From Diphasiastrum complanatum (Eukaryota; Streptophyta; Lycopodiopsida; Lycopodiales; Lycopodiaceae): a stretch of DNA of 64,000 bases. Of this stretch, positions 32,402-45,109 are shown piece by piece (positions within the stretch are counted from its first letter, which is position 1; each line of letters opens with the position of its first letter). The notes beneath the pieces were generated by a model, which had not been told where the DNA came from, ran no database searches, and saw nothing but the letters and a program-made list of their open reading frames with translations. The translations under genes and the position numbers were made by a program. The stretch spans positions 7,653,852-7,717,851 of the forward strand of contig CM055113.1 in NCBI GenBank assembly GCA_029204225.1, read 5' to 3'.

Positions 32402-34530
32402 GTATCCCCCAACTAAATAGGTGATGGTCCATGACACCTGCCTGCATTTGATGTAGTAAAAGATTGTCGACACGTTTATTGCTGGTGATGAGGTGCTTCA
32501 AGAAAAGCATGGATATAGATCGCTTATGTAAAACCTGGTGGCAACCAGTACTTGCATAATTGGCTACCTGTGATGGGCGTAGGAAACGATGTCCCATCCA
32601 TTGTCTCTAAAGTCAATGCCCCTTGCAATAGAATGTCAGTGATGTGATAAGGGCCTTCACCAGTGAGCTTTAATTTTTCTTTGATCGCGTTTGTCTTGTA
32701 CATGAGGACCAAATCTCCTTTCTTGAGATATTTTTTGGAAGACAATGATCATGCCAAGTCTTGCATCATTTTTTTTCTACAACAAGGGCATGGACCGCTA
32801 ACAAGCATGTTTCACACAACTTGTGTAGCACTTCATGACGAAGGTGGAGTGATTTTGTATGATCTAATCGTTGTACTCTGGCAATATGAAGAGATGGAAC
32901 GAGAAATTCCATCGGCATGACTGTATCTTGGCCATACACCAGTTGGAATGGTGTTTGTTCGGTGCTTCCTTTGTATGCAGTTCTGAAAGCCGATAGAGCA
33001 GCATGTAGCTTGTGCTCCTAATCTGATCTGCTTGCTTCCAAGTTCTTTGTCAAAATGTCGCACAGAATTTTATTAGAAGATTTGGCTTGGCCATGGCCTC
33101 TTGGGTAATAAGGTGTGCTAAAAATAAGGATCATGAAGAACTCTTCTAATAGGACCCTAATAGTATCATTGACAAAGTTCCTCAATTGCTCACTATCTCC
33201 ACTGGGCATCTCAAGTGCACACTGATATTTTTGTATAGGAACTTCGCAGTGGACCTAGCCTCTTCTACACGCACTACTTTGGCTTCAACTCACTTGGGGA
33301 TAATCCGTAGTCACCATAATATATCGGGCTTGGGTACTGCAAGCAGCTGGGTGAATAGGGCCAGTATAATTGAGTCCCCATTTTTAAATGGCGCTTGAGC
33401 CAATACAGAATGTAACGGCTCATAGTTCGCCTTTGTTGGTCTATGTACCCTCTGACATGCATCACATTAGTTGATATACACTTTAGTATCCTTATGCATT
33501 GTTGGCCACCAGGATTGTAGAATCTTACGTAGTGTAACTTTTGATGCAAAGTCTCCACCGCCTCCCATTGCTTCATGCGAGAGGGACATGATTTACTTGT
33601 ATTATGAGGAAGGCAAGATACATTGTCAAATGATATTATCTGCCCCTCTTTGATACAATTGGCCTGCAATCAGTTGGTATGGTCAAGCTTTAGGTACAAG
33701 CTTCCGTTGTTGCGCCTTGGATAGTGACCAATTAGGTTGGTCGTTCATCAAATACTCGACTATGTCTGCGGCCCAATCTGGAACAACATCCACGTAAAAT
33801 AAAACAGCATCCGGTTAACTCATCATCAGTCTGGGAATGCTTTTGCATTGATTTGATTCATGATACGTGATCCGCCATATAATTTTGCTTTGCGTACCAA
33901 TATATAGAAATCGAACTCCAGCAACAAGAGTAGCCATCTAGTGATTCTCCGTGTGTTGCAGGTTTTGTTGATTAGGTAGAGCAAAGGTTGATGATTAGTA
34001 TAGAATATAAAGTGTATTTCCATGAGATAATGGCAAAACTTCTTGATCGCAAATATCATTGTCAAGGCCCTGACTCGGTCATTGAATAATTAATTTGAGC
34101 ATCGTTGAGTTGTCAATTGACGAAGCGAATAGAAAAATCTTGGCTGGGTCAAGATGGCTCCTATAGCATACTTTGATGCATAAGTAAATTGGCCAATTGG
34201 GAGTGCCGTAAGATTGGTGCAGATATAAGTGCTTTCTTCGTCCAATGTGGATCAATTCTTGTAGATAGGACGTGCCAAATCTGAAAATAACATAATGAAG
34301 ATCCTGTAGTAATTGGCATGCCCCATAAAAACATAAGCTTCACAAATTGTTCCAAGGGGTAGAAGATCCATGATAATACACATCTGAGACAGATCAGTGG
34401 CATTCTTGTGTCTAGATACAATGTGGCCAAAGATAAGACCATATGTGACACAAAACTGGCATTTTTCTAGGTCCAATGATATTGGAAATTTGCAACATTG
34501 TAGAAGCACTTTCTCCAAACATTGTAGAAA
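32402..34530 (-). pseudogene. Ty3/gypsy family G pol, copy C (most complete G)
   Basis: Minus strand: RT end (ISLDLEKCQFCVTYGLIFGH, MGHANYYRIF), RNase H (DASKYAIGGI; TMIFAIKKFCHYL; FYTNHQPLLYLINK), integrase zinc region (PTKANYEP), and a catalytic core with WGLNYTGPIHPAACSTQARY, IMVTTDY, CPVEIVSN and GQAKSSNKI. It ends with ITDILLQGALTLETMDG and SQLCKYWLPPGFT (stop at 32526). Catalytic D residues are altered: GLNYTG has N for D, IVSN has N for D, FYTN has N for D, and GQAE is GQAK. Unlike A, B and D it keeps the middle of integrase. Several stops. Dead, but it shows what the other copies lost. Confidence 0.83.
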
Positions 34531-34539
34531 CCCAAAGAG

Positions 34540-34908
34540 ATATCTTCTATAAGAATGAATGAGAGAAGAATGAGAGAGATGAATTTCTCCCATGCTTGTA
34601 TCCTAATTATAATAGCCTCTTTTCCAATTTGGATGCTCTTACACAAGCTTATCTGCTTATGGAAGTTTCTAGATCTCTTCCAAACCCTAGATCTAATATG
34701 ACTAGATTCAATGCATCTCTACTAATTAATTAGAGTAGGTCCAAATTTGACTTTATCAACTTGCCTAAGTTCTCAAAAATAGTAAATCCACCATTCTTGG
34801 GCCTTATCTACTTTATAAAGTCTATATCTAGGATAAAAATGTATATTGGCCTCAAATTTGCCAAATAACCTCAACATGACTAAACTAAACTAATTGATAT
34901 GTTTCACA
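34540..34908 (-). mobile_element. Partial copia-type LTR
   Basis: The minus strand starts TGTGAAACATATCAATTAG and shares blocks with the LTR at 40655-41304 (TTTGGCA.ATT.GAGGCCAA; GTAGAA.CCCAA.GAGA). Its far end fuses with gypsy RT sequence near 34530. Diverged and truncated; boundaries approximate. Confidence 0.4.
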
Positions 34909-36595
34909 CTTTCTTCAACTCAATTTAAAATTTAGAATTAGACTTTGAATACAAATATAGTTAAAATCTGGTTAAAACATAATTACGAATCATGATACAT
35001 AATAACACACCTAGAAAGCACTCTCCCACACCAAGTTCATATAGCAACTGTATTTCTCAAAAACAAAATACATTGTACATATAGCTTTTGTTTTGTCAAT
35101 CCATGCATGGTCGAGATTGCCATGTGTCTCGTGGACTTGCCTCGTGGCAAGGCCAACTCGTCCTAATCTACTGATCGAACCCATAGTACAGTAGCACAAT
35201 AGTTCTTTTTTTATTCTAACTCTCTCTCTAAAAGTAGAATCTACTTTTTATTCACTCATCAAAATTAACAAACTTTAAGTAGTAGAGAGTTTTGATCTAA
35301 ACTTATCAGACTTTTCATGTGGCCATTTTATTTTTTTTAATGATTTTTTCTCTGAATACTACTTCGCTACACCGTAGATTTTCATATTGAACCACCTCAT
35401 GCACATTGAAGTGTTTAAGACCTTATATATTGGCTCTAAGCATGTGCAGTGTCTAGTTTTTAATAGTTGCCACTTCACTTTTTGTAACCTTTATCAAGTG
35501 TAGATTCTTCAATATCAATTAGGCTTTATATGTTTTTAGATTATTTGAATTCCAAGTTGAAGCCTACACCTCAATTTATAAGTAGCATTGTTTTCACGCA
35601 TATATAGTCATTTTTTTATGTGGAATCTAGACTTGGAATGACTTGAGGCTACATTTATTGGAGTGTCATACTCTTGTTTGAAGAATCAAGTGATCTTAAT
35701 TTCAAAGTGTTTTTTTTTATTACCAAAGTATTGTTAATGATAGTCTATATAATACTATATCGGATTTATATGAATTTTCTAAATATCATAAAGATGAAAT
35801 TTCATCTTTTGTCATGTGCAATGTTTGCTCATAGAAGAGGCATTCGACAGTACTTGAGCTATTTTTAGGGACATTGGTTTTGGCCATTACCTTAGGCATT
35901 TCAAAGATGATGAGATATGCATTGCTCATTCCAATTTTAGTCCAATCCAAGAAACCATGATCATGGCCATCAAGGTATTATCCATTATTCAGCTAGACAT
36001 AAATTTGTTAAAACAAATAAAATATTGGTAAAAAGATGATATGTACTTAAACTTTTAGGTTATTAGTGGAACTAAGATTCTTCTTATAAGCAATTCTCAT
36101 TGTGCATTATATGCAAGATCCCGTGTGGCTTCTATAATATTCCTCCAAATTGAGTACTAAATATTAGATGTTTTACTTGATTGATTTGATAAAAATCAAC
36201 GAGCCTTTGGTCCTCCAATGCTTGGCTCAAATGACAAATTGCCTAATTCTCCAAGAAAGCTTATCATCTTTCTTTGTGAAGGTCTGCTTTAGATAGCATA
36301 TTCTCTAATCTATAGAAATGTGGATTTCAGGATGATGTTGACTTAGTATTCCAAGGAGATGATTTTTGAAGATATACAAGCTTCTCCATTATCCTTACCT
36401 TGACATGAAGAGAGAGAATGCAAATATGTAGAATTTTCAAAGGAGTTGGTAGAACAATTCCAGTTTGGATCACATTTTCTCTTGTTATTCCAATATTTCT
36501 AGTGATATCTTTTGCATTTTTCATGCGGAAAAACAAAGATGTTTGGATGTAGCTCCATGGGAGACATCAAATATGCATTTTCATATTTCCAAATC
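34909..36595. other. Unassigned AT-rich block inside inverted G
   Basis: No recognised protein, RNA gene or LTR. By comparison with G copies A, B and D, which join 'cagtcattaggtc' directly to 'ttatctttggcc', this block lies within a ~2.1-kb stretch they lack. It could be original G interior or a later insertion. Confidence 0.4.
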
Positions 36596-36700
36596 AACGA
36601 CCTAATGACTGATTGTCCAATGTGTCATTCATGTATGTTATATTGAACCCTCTCTATTTCTTTCCCTTTAATAATTTCTGACTTGTTGATTGACTATCTT
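36596..36700 (-). mobile_element. Family G left-end fragment
   Basis: Reverse complement of about 16190-16295 (AAGATAGTCAATCAACAAGT ... GAGAGGGTTCAATATAAC ... CAGTCATTAGGTC). It shows that the copia element at 36.7-41.3 kb lies inside an inverted G copy. The remaining part of G's left end is at 41305-41419. Confidence 0.75.
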
Positions 36701-39398
36701 ACATGAATTGACTCAATCTTCCAACACAATAGCTTAGATCAGGTCTAGTAATGGTTAGATAGATGAGTGAACCAACTAGCTTTCTATAGAGAGTAATGTC
36801 CTCGAAGGATCTTTCATTACCTCTTATAGTTAGCTTTACATGAGACTCCATAGGTGTATCAATTGCTTTTGCATCTACCATATGAAATCTTTCTAGAATA
36901 GAATTAGCATAGTTCTCTTGACAAATGAAAGTAGATTGAGAAGATCTAATGACTTCTATTCCTAAAATGTAATGCAAATTACCAAGATCATGCACCTCAA
37001 ACTCCTTCTTAAGAGCATTCTTGATATCCTCCACATCTTGATTGTCTCCACCACTCAAGATGATATCATCCACATAGATTAGCAAGATGGTAACATCATT
37101 TCCAGCAAACCTATAATAAAGGGAATGATCATACTCACTCATAAAAAAGCCTTGAGAGAGTAAAAAAGTGTTAAGCTTAGCATACCAACTCCTTGGTGCT
37201 TGCTTAAGGCCATACAAACTCTTTTGTAGAAGACACACATGATTTGGCTTTGTTGATGAAATGTAGCTCTCGGGTTGCTCCATTTATACTTCCTCCTCAA
37301 GATCACCATTCAAGAATGCATTTGAAATGTCCATTTGCCATAGATCCCATCCATAAAGTGTAGCAAGTGAAATGATGATTCGAATGCTTACCATCTTTGC
37401 CACGGGTGCAAAGGTCTCATCATAGTCAATTCCTTGTTGTTGAGCATATCCTTTTGCCACTAACCTTGCCTTGTACTTGTTGATAGATCCATCTTGGTTT
37501 TTCTTCACCTTGAAGATCCATTTGCATCCAATAGCTTTCTTGTCCTTAGGCAACTCCACCAATCTCCATGTTCCATTCTTCATAAGAGCTTGATACTCGA
37601 GATCCATTGCTTAGATCCACTCCTCTTCTTTCCTTGCTTGATCTACACTTGTAGGCTCATCCAAAGAGGTTAGGAAAGCAACATAATTTCCACAAACTAC
37701 TTGCTTACCCTTTTGATCATATGTGAGCCTTGAAGGTACTTGTCTTTCTCTTGATGTTCTCCTTGGCTTTTGACTTGATGAAGGTCCATCATCACCACCA
37801 TCCAAAGTAGGAACCTTCTCATCAACATCAAGAATGTTAGATCCATCTACTTTACCATAAATCATGCTTGAAGACACCTTTGGAATGTTCCCCTCATAAA
37901 AAATGACATCACTACCAACAATCACCTTGTTAGTAGAAGGAATGTAAACCTTGTAGGCTTTACTCACCTCACTATATCCAACAAAAATACCTCTTCTTGA
38001 AGATGGATCCTCCTTGGTCCTATCATCAAGAGTAATGTTGACATAGCATGTGCATCCAAAGGTTCTTAGAAAGTTGACACTCAGCCTCCTCTTGAATAGC
38101 ATTTCAAAAGGTGTCCTTCCATCCAAAATAGCAATCGGCCACCTATTGCACAAGAAATTGGCACACAACAAAGCTTGATCCGAAAATGGTTTGTCAAGAT
38201 TAGCACTTAACCTCATAGCTTTAGCACTTTCACATAAAGTCCTATTCGTCCTTTCAGCCACTCCATTTGGTTGTGGGGTCCTTGATGTTGTATACTCCCT
38301 CTTGATCCCATGCTTATCACAAAAGGCCTTGAACTTGTTAGATATGTACTCACCACCATTGTCACCTCTCAAGCACTTGATCTTTGTGCAAAATTGGTTC
38401 TCCCTTGCATTCTTGAACTTGACAAAGACATCATACACTTCATCCTTGCTCTTTAGTAGATAGATCCAACAAAATCTACTAAAATCATCAATGAATGTTA
38501 CATACATCTTAGCTCCACTATTGCTAATTGTAGTAAATCCATGAATATCCAAATGTACAAGTTGAAAAGGATTTGTAGATCTAGAAATAGATCTAGTATA
38601 AGGTAGTCTATGTGACTTAGACAAAGCACAAGACTCACAAACATGCTTGTCATTACTTAAGGAACTTGGAAGACCAATCACAACCTTCTTCCTTGCCATT
38701 ACCTCCAATGACTTGAAGTTGAGGTGTCCCATCCTTTTGTGCCAAACCTCTTGAATAGAAATCTGCTCCCTTGCAACACATCGAACTCGGTTAGCAATAA
38801 CACAAGCATCAAGTTTGAACAACTTCCCTTGCCTTTTACCTTTTCCAATCAAGACATCCTTCCTTTTGATCAAACAAGCATCTCCATCAAACTCCACCTT
38901 GAGGCCCTTACTTAGCATTTGACTCACACTAAGCAAATTCTTGGTAATAGATGGAATAAACAAGACATCCTCCAAATGAACATTCCTGTTTGTAGAGAGA
39001 GAAATAGGAATTGTGCCAATCCCTTTGATTGCACACTCACTATCATTGGCCGCGTAGATCACCCTCTTGTCATCTCCATATGCCAACAAAGAAGTGAAGT
39101 ACTCTTTGTGAAAGGTCATGTGTGAACTTGCTCCACCATCAATCCACCAAGGATCTAGATCTCCATCATTAGCAAGCATACATGAAGACATCACAAAAGC
39201 ATCATCATTTGCATCTTGCACATCCAAACCATCCTCATGAAGAGTAAGATTACCTTGCTTGTCTCCTTGATCTCTCTTCTTCTTGTAGCACTCACTTGCA
39301 AAGTGTCCTTTGATGCCACAATAGAAGCACTTGAGCTTTGATCTATCCTTCTTTTTGCCACTTGAAGAAGCATCCATTTGATCTTGCCCTTTAGACAC
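36699..39398 (-). pseudogene. Ty1/copia pol (protease, integrase, reverse transcriptase)
   Basis: Minus strand, one frame except for two stops. Residues ~22-35 zinc knuckle CFYCGIKGHFASEC; ~86 protease WIDGGASSHMT; ~217 VWHKRMGHLN; ~245 integrase zinc CESCALSK; DDE core (HLDIHGF, LRGDNGGEYIS, PQPNGVAERTNRTL); FGCTCYV and GIFVGYS at the integrase end. A TAA (37613-37611) precedes AMDLEYQALMKNGTW, and RT follows: NKYKARLVAKGYAQ, DISNAFLNGDLEEEV, a second TAA (37286-37284), MEQPESY, SLYGLKQAPRSWYAKL, LIYVDDIILSGG. It stops after TRPDLSYCVGRLSQFM, so RNase H and the 3' LTR are missing. These proteins mature, copy and integrate the element. The best-preserved element here, but not autonomous. Confidence 0.93.
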
Positions 39399-40051
39399 TT
39401 GCTTTTGGTTTTGCCCTTGAATTTGCCCTTTGTGAACATAGCATCCTCTTGAAGTGTCGATGTAGATCCACCTCTTGCTTGAAGCCTATATTCCTCATTG
39501 ATCGAAATCTCTTGAAGATCCATCAAACTTGGCAAAGTCTTTTGAATAGAAATACTTTGAACAATGTTAGCATGAGCATCCAACAAGCCATTAAGAATCA
39601 CTTGAATAAGCTCTCCTTCCTTAATGCTTTCATCTATGCAAGCTAACTCATCATTCAATGCTTTCATTCTCAAAACAAAAGTACTTGGACTTTCTTCATT
39701 CTTTTGCAAACAAGAAAATATTTGTCTTCTTAAAGTCAACACTCTAGAAGTAGACTTGGATTCATAAAGCTTCTTCAATGAATTCCAAGCTTCCAAAGAT
39801 GATGTGCACTTACCAACTTCCTTGAGAAGTTCATTGGTAACATTCATCTTTATCATGTGTAGAGCCTTCTTGGCCCTCTTGTCATACCTCAATTGATCTT
39901 GTTGTGTTGCTGGTCTCTCGTCCAAGCCTACAATAATACCCAAAACATCATTCATCTCAAGAAGTGACTCCATCCTCACTTTCCACAATGAATAGTTACT
40001 TGAGGTAAGCCTATCATTGGCTTCCAACATGACTCCAATTGAGGTGGCCAT
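39191..40051 (-). pseudogene. Ty1/copia gag
   Basis: 286 codons from ATG 40051: DRLTSSNYSLWKVRMESLLE at ~12, RAKKALHMIKMNVTNELL, SLEAWNSLKKLYESKSTSRV, LRRQIFSCLQ, RMKALNDELA, LPSLMDLQEISINEEYRLQA. This is the capsid-type UBN2/retrotran_gag fold of plant copia elements. At about residue 220 the frame should continue into the zinc knuckle and protease of the 36699-39398 frame, but a 4-A run near 39408 (five would restore phase) sends it into a non-coding tail. Copia gag-pol is normally one ORF, so I read this as a 1-bp loss, not programmed shifting. The leader (40052-40642) follows the primer site. Confidence 0.88.
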
Positions 40052-40642
40052 GTAGCAACGACCTGATCTTCTCTTTTAACCTGCTTCAATGCACAAAGCA
40101 CTCCTTTAAAAAAAAACAACAAATGCTTTCAAAAGAAATCACTAAGATTTGAAACTATCTCACAAATTCTCTTCTAGCACTTATCCAAGCAAATCAACAC
40201 ATAGAATCATGGAATCTTTATCAACCTATGATCTATCCTCAATCTAATGACTTTTGCCACTTTCTAAAATTGAAACACACTCAAATGAGGTCCATAAACC
40301 TCACTATCTAGATATCCAATCAAAATTAGGGTTTTGACAAAATCACAAAAAATTGACTATTCCAAATCTACATGCAAATGCTGAAAATTTGATATGCAAT
40401 CTATAAGCCACCACTTAGGCTGAACCAATGATCCAAAAATCGGCCAAATCCAGTGTGGGAATTCAAAAAATGGAATTGAACAAGTATATTGACCTATTTA
40501 GTGTTTTGATCTACAAAAGATCCAATCTACAAAAGCAAAAAATCCGATTTTGGTGTAGAATCCTCTCTAGCATGCTCTAGACTTGATATCTTCACCAGAT
40601 CATTGATAGATCTGATTTCCTCCTTCATAACCTGAAACACAA

Positions 40643-40654
40643 GCTCTGATACCA
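40643..40654 (-). other. tRNA primer-binding site
   Basis: The minus strand reads TGGTATCAGAGC immediately after the LTR end, complementary to the 3' end of plant initiator methionine tRNA, then CTTGTG. This marks the start of minus-strand DNA synthesis for the copia element. Confidence 0.93.
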
Positions 40655-41304
40655 TGTGAAAGATTTCAGATCCTTAAGATCCAATCTACTTGAATGATCT
40701 TTGGTTAGAAAGAGAAATACACTACCAATCTCACCAATGTAGAAAAATCAGCATCTACACACAATTTGAGATGCAAATACTAATAGAACTTGATCAAACT
40801 TGAATGAAATGATTATGTACTGTTTCTGTCCGTACAAAACCAGCAAGCTACTGTATTTCACACGTGTGGATCCAAAAATAACAAATATAGATCATTCTAC
40901 ACATAGAATTGCAAGCAATCACCAAGATAGTGCAGCAATGGATAGTAGAACCCAAGAGAACCATGTATAAGCATGAAATGAGATAGCGAAGAGAGAAGAT
41001 GACTCTCTCAATGAGTTACATCCTTTTATAGCAAGTCTAAACCCTATTTGGCCACTTGGCTTTCCCACCAAAATGCTAACCCTACTAATTTTGGGCCTAG
41101 ATTCAATGTACCCAACTTATTCAAATTGAATCTACTCAAAATCGCATTCTATCTTTCCCACACTTTCAAAAAGTGTTCATTCAAATGAAATTTAGACTAA
41201 TGAACTTTGAAAAGTCAACCTCTAAGTCTAAAACAAGTTTTGGCCTCAATATGCCAAATATGGAAATATTGGAAAATGTGATGAAACTAGTTGAATCTTT
41301 CACA
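40655..41304 (-). mobile_element. Ty1/copia 5' LTR
   Basis: 650 bp on the minus strand, bounded by the inverted ends TGTGAAAGATT and AATCTTTCACA. It should contain the promoter of the element. The matching 3' LTR is absent. A fragment of the same LTR family, plus strand, ends at 59769. Confidence 0.88.
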
Positions 41305-41419
41305 TGAAACACCTATAATCTTATGCATTCCTATGTCTAAGATATTTCTCTCCTATATTGAATGAAATGATCATGAATAGGTATTTTCTTGATGTGAACT
41401 TGGTTAAAGATTTCTTCAA
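41305..41419 (-). mobile_element. Left end of inverted family G, joined to X
   Basis: TGAAACACCTATAATCTTAT ... CTTCAA, the reverse complement of the X-G junction at 52711-52825 and 61628-61740. The copia element inserted within GGTGTTTCA of this sequence. Confidence 0.75.
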
Positions 41420-41728
41420 CAAGCATAAAATATTGTAACATATGCTTTTATGCTTATTTTAGTAAAATCACAAGCTCCTGAGACTGTAGTTTTGTGTCTA
41501 AACTTTCTTTGTGACCACCAACAATGCCTCTACAATATTCAATTTAATGCAACTACTTTGACTGTTGATTAACATCAATTTAATTGTTTTACCTATCAAA
41601 ATAAACCCTAAATTTTTTTCAATTGAAACATTGTCTTTTATCTTTTGATGTGCCACCAATGCAAATCTGCAAGAAAATCAAATAGATAAGAGATAATTTA
41701 AAACCATCTCAAAATTAAAGAAAAATGC

Positions 41729-41953
41729 TCAAGAGCTTATTGGAATGCATGAATGTTTGTATTTAATAAACTCCTTTGAAAGATTATGCATATACTTGCA
41801 AGTTTGTTGCTTTTCTTTATTGTTTTCTATTTTCTTTGAAAATAATTTCACTTTTTCCAATAATTGTAGATTCTTAGAATGGATAAATGCAATATGAGAA
41901 TATGTTATGATGTTATGTAATAATTCAGTGTTTTCAGTATTTAGCGATTGCAT
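41729..41953 (-). pseudogene. Helix-rich ORF in module X, unknown
   Basis: Minus-strand frame of 74 codons, charged and probably helical: SHIAFIHSKNLQLLEKVKLF, SKKIENNKEKQQTCKYM, LSKEFIKYK. The same frame is kept, with one late stop, at about 61140-61320(+). Conservation of the peptide between two X copies suggests it was coding before amplification. No family recognised. Confidence 0.35.
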
Positions 41954-42425
41954 TTACAGTAATCTCAATGTTGGTATTTTTTAACAAGTCTCTTTGATGT
42001 ACATGTAAGACCAAGACAAGAAAATCATATACAGTGCAAGGATTTCAATAGAAGCATAGAAATTGTCAAAACCGCATAAACATTGGGTGGGTAGACGTGC
42101 AACAATGTACAACAAAAGCAATATAAAACTATCTCAAATGACTTCAAGATTTCATCGAACATATAGTATTAAATATTTTAGAAAATGTACATTGTTGTCA
42201 AAATTGAAATAAAATATTCGTGGCTTTCAATAATAGCCCACTTTTTGCTGCCTATCTGTTCTATGCATCATCATGTGATGATATCTTTCTATATATTTGT
42301 AATTTACATCAAGTGTCGGAATTTATATTTCGATATTTACATTCCAATCATATATTGCTTGAGGCAGATCATCAAGCACTGCAACTTCACTATCCACCTT
42401 TGGGGCAACTTCATCTGCGACATCT

Positions 42426-42996
42426 TCATGCTTGTACGACCTTGCAGACGATAGTAGGATTTCCAGCATTCCATGTTGGAACTGATAATAGTATTTGTTG
42501 ATACTTCAGGGCATTGGAACTGCAATTTAAAACATTGAGTGTATGTATTAGCCAATGTCTGATAACTTATAATTACACAAACATAATATCATCTGGATAC
42601 TAGAAGTTGAGAAATTTACCTCAGGTCTATCAGCATTTGAAGTTTGCATCATATACTAATCCAAGAATGAGACATTCTAGATGGAAAACCATCTGCAGCT
42701 GAAAGCATCCTCTTGTTGCGAAGTCTTAAAGATTACAACAAAAAATTGTTATATTGTAATTCAATATAATTTTAAATTGCATGCCATCATGTAAATAAAA
42801 AATGTGAAAAGATCATTTAACCTTTGCATCAACAATCTCCATGTTGGTATTTAATCAACTCATTTGGCCTGGGCAATAGCTCCACCATCCTCTTGTACAG
42901 TTAACAATGGAATGGGAATTCATTTTCATGCACATAGGCGTGCAACTTCCAGTAGAATCCACTTTTAAAGATATTACGTGCACGCTCCAATGTTTT
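42426..42996 (-). pseudogene. Three-exon gene end in module X, copy 2
   Basis: Exons 42822-42996, 42674-42724 and 42426-42519, with the same acceptors and donors as copy 1. The exon 2 and exon 3 frame is intact: RLRNKRMLSAADGFPSR, then ISNALKYQQILLSVPTWNAG, NPTIVCKVVQA and TGA at 42426-42428. Exon 1 has two internal deletions that break its frame. This is the best copy for the C-terminal end. Protein family unknown. Confidence 0.55.
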
Positions 42997-43649
42997 CTGC
43001 CAGCAAATGACAATGAATGACTAAAATCTATAAGAGTTTCCAAAAAACAAATCTTACAAAAAGAAATTATCGTACAAAACAAAGTGGACAATGACAAGCA
43101 ACTAGAAGTAGTTATAGTTAATATAATATGTTCTTTTAGTTACTACATATTAGATTAATTCTCTCTCTCCATTTTTATATAAAGGATCAACATGAAAGAG
43201 ATAAAGAAGTGTTAGTATATGATACTAGCTATTCATAAGAGAGACTAACTCTCTTGCGGTGATGCGCTATTTGAGATCCAAACAGTGCCCAAGTTTTGAT
43301 GTATAGACGGTCTAAGATGCTAGGGCACAAATAGGATTCACGTAATCCTTGGAGTGTTGCACAGGCTTTAAGTTCCAAGTGCTTGTCCAATGCTCTAAGT
43401 TAATGGAGAGGGTGTTAGAGGAATACATGACACCAACAAAAAGGCAAATAATGGATATGGCAAAAGTTAGGTGAGAGAGTGTCATTGATACTCATAACCT
43501 GCAGTGTTGGATAGGCAGTGGCATTTACAATTCAGGATATATTTTCTAGCCCTAAATTATCTATAGTTTTATGAGGTTAATGTGTTCCAAGAAAAAGAAC
43601 GCACATGAAAGAAGAGCCAAATGACATTGGTGAAAAAAAAGATAGTTCT

Positions 43650-44335
43650 CACATGCACTATGTGTTCCTCAAAGGACGTACTATAGCGAGAATATTATCT
43701 ATGAACACTACCACAAACCTCCCCAAATATGGACAAAATATATCGTTCATCATTTTCTGAAATGTTGTTGGAGCGTTCGTTAATCCAAAAGATAGCACTA
43801 AGAACTCATAATGGTCAAATATAGTACAAAATCTAGTCCTTTGGACATCTTCCAATTTAATATTTATCTAATCATACCATGTCTTGGGATCTATCTTAGT
43901 GAAGTATTTAGCCCCACCTAAGCAATCTATGAGGTCATCCGTCCTAGATAACAAATATTTATTCTTCTTAATAGTCATGTTGTTCAACCCCTTGTAATCC
44001 ACGCACATCTAGAAACCTCCATCCATCTTGACTTTCAGAAAAATAGGACCATGGTGACTTATTGGGTTTGATATGTCACATCCTCATATAGTTTTCTATT
44101 TCACTCTGAAGTCTCCACTTCCTCTTTTTGAGATAACCAATAAGGTTACCTAGAGATAGGTTGACTTCCTAGAATTAACTCTATCTTATCATCTACTAAT
44201 CTAGATGACAGTAAACCATGAGATAACTCTGATAGAAAAACGTCCTTAAATTCACTTATGATCTAATTTTTCATTGCTTGTTCGTGATTTAAACTTACAG
44301 AGTTAAGAATTTGTAGCGGCCTAATTCACCTGTAT
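43650..44335 (-). pseudogene. Ty3/gypsy RT fragment, partner of 20880-21600
   Basis: Minus strand: the RT lead-in, SHHGPIFLKVKMDGG, TIKKNKYLLSRTDDLIDCLG, AKYFTKIDPK, then [44 protein letters not shown] (the YxDD box reduced to FIDN). The gypsy RT palm is better kept than in its partner. Stops at MCV and W..IN positions. Its 5' end joins G-LTR-like sequence. Confidence 0.8.
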
Positions 44336-44518
44336 TGCGTAGATTCGTTCCCAATGGAATACTGCTTCCCTTGTGAAGTTAGCTCGCAGAAACTATCCTC
44401 CTCCTAATCTAACCACACTTAATTAGCCACAAGCAACAAGCAAGAGATGGTGGAGGCAACTTTCACCTGTCCCTGCACATATAGACACGAGCATCAAATA
44501 CAAAGAAGATATATATAG

Positions 44519-44638
<120 letters not shown>

Positions 44639-45109
44639 GAGTGCAAGAACGTTCTAATCTAATTTTGGCAGAGTCTCCTCCTCTTATTGAAGACAGAAGT
44701 TGGGTGAAGTGTCTTTTTATTCCTGGGAAAGACCTTTCCCCTGATCTTTGATTGGGTAATTACAATGGCAAGGATTCTAATCCAGGTTGTTTAAATTAAC
44801 ACAAAACAAATCTCAGTGGTACAAATTGGGTATTTTTGCAGCCTCTATAGAACACATATAAACATGCATAACTGGACAATAGAGTGTATGAAGATTAAAG
44901 ATTGATTTTTCAGTTGAACCACTTCGATAGTAGAATAATCCATAGAGCACCCCACCGAAATATGGGAGGTCCTAGGTTCAATTCTTGGCCTGACCACACA
45001 CACCAACTGTAAATACTTTTCACACATGGCAGATTTCTCTATAAACAAAACCCAATTTGAAGGCAAAGATGCCAACCACTTCACAAAGAAAAACAAATAA
45101 GAAGTCATA

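Larger units (their letters stand above)
41420..43150 (+). repeat. Repeat module X, copy 2
   Basis: Same hairpin end as copy 1 (CAAGCATAAAATATTGTAAC). It lacks the ~1.1 kb corresponding to 18125-19235, and so lacks the plus-strand gene fragment, but has about 190 bp (about 41650-41840) missing from copy 1. It continues to about 46843 as a direct copy of 17803-24118. Confidence 0.75.

Noticed and set aside
39398-39420. Programmed frameshift between copia gag and pol
   Set aside because: Plant copia elements normally use one ORF, and the site is a simple A run with one base fewer than needed; a mutation is the simpler reading.
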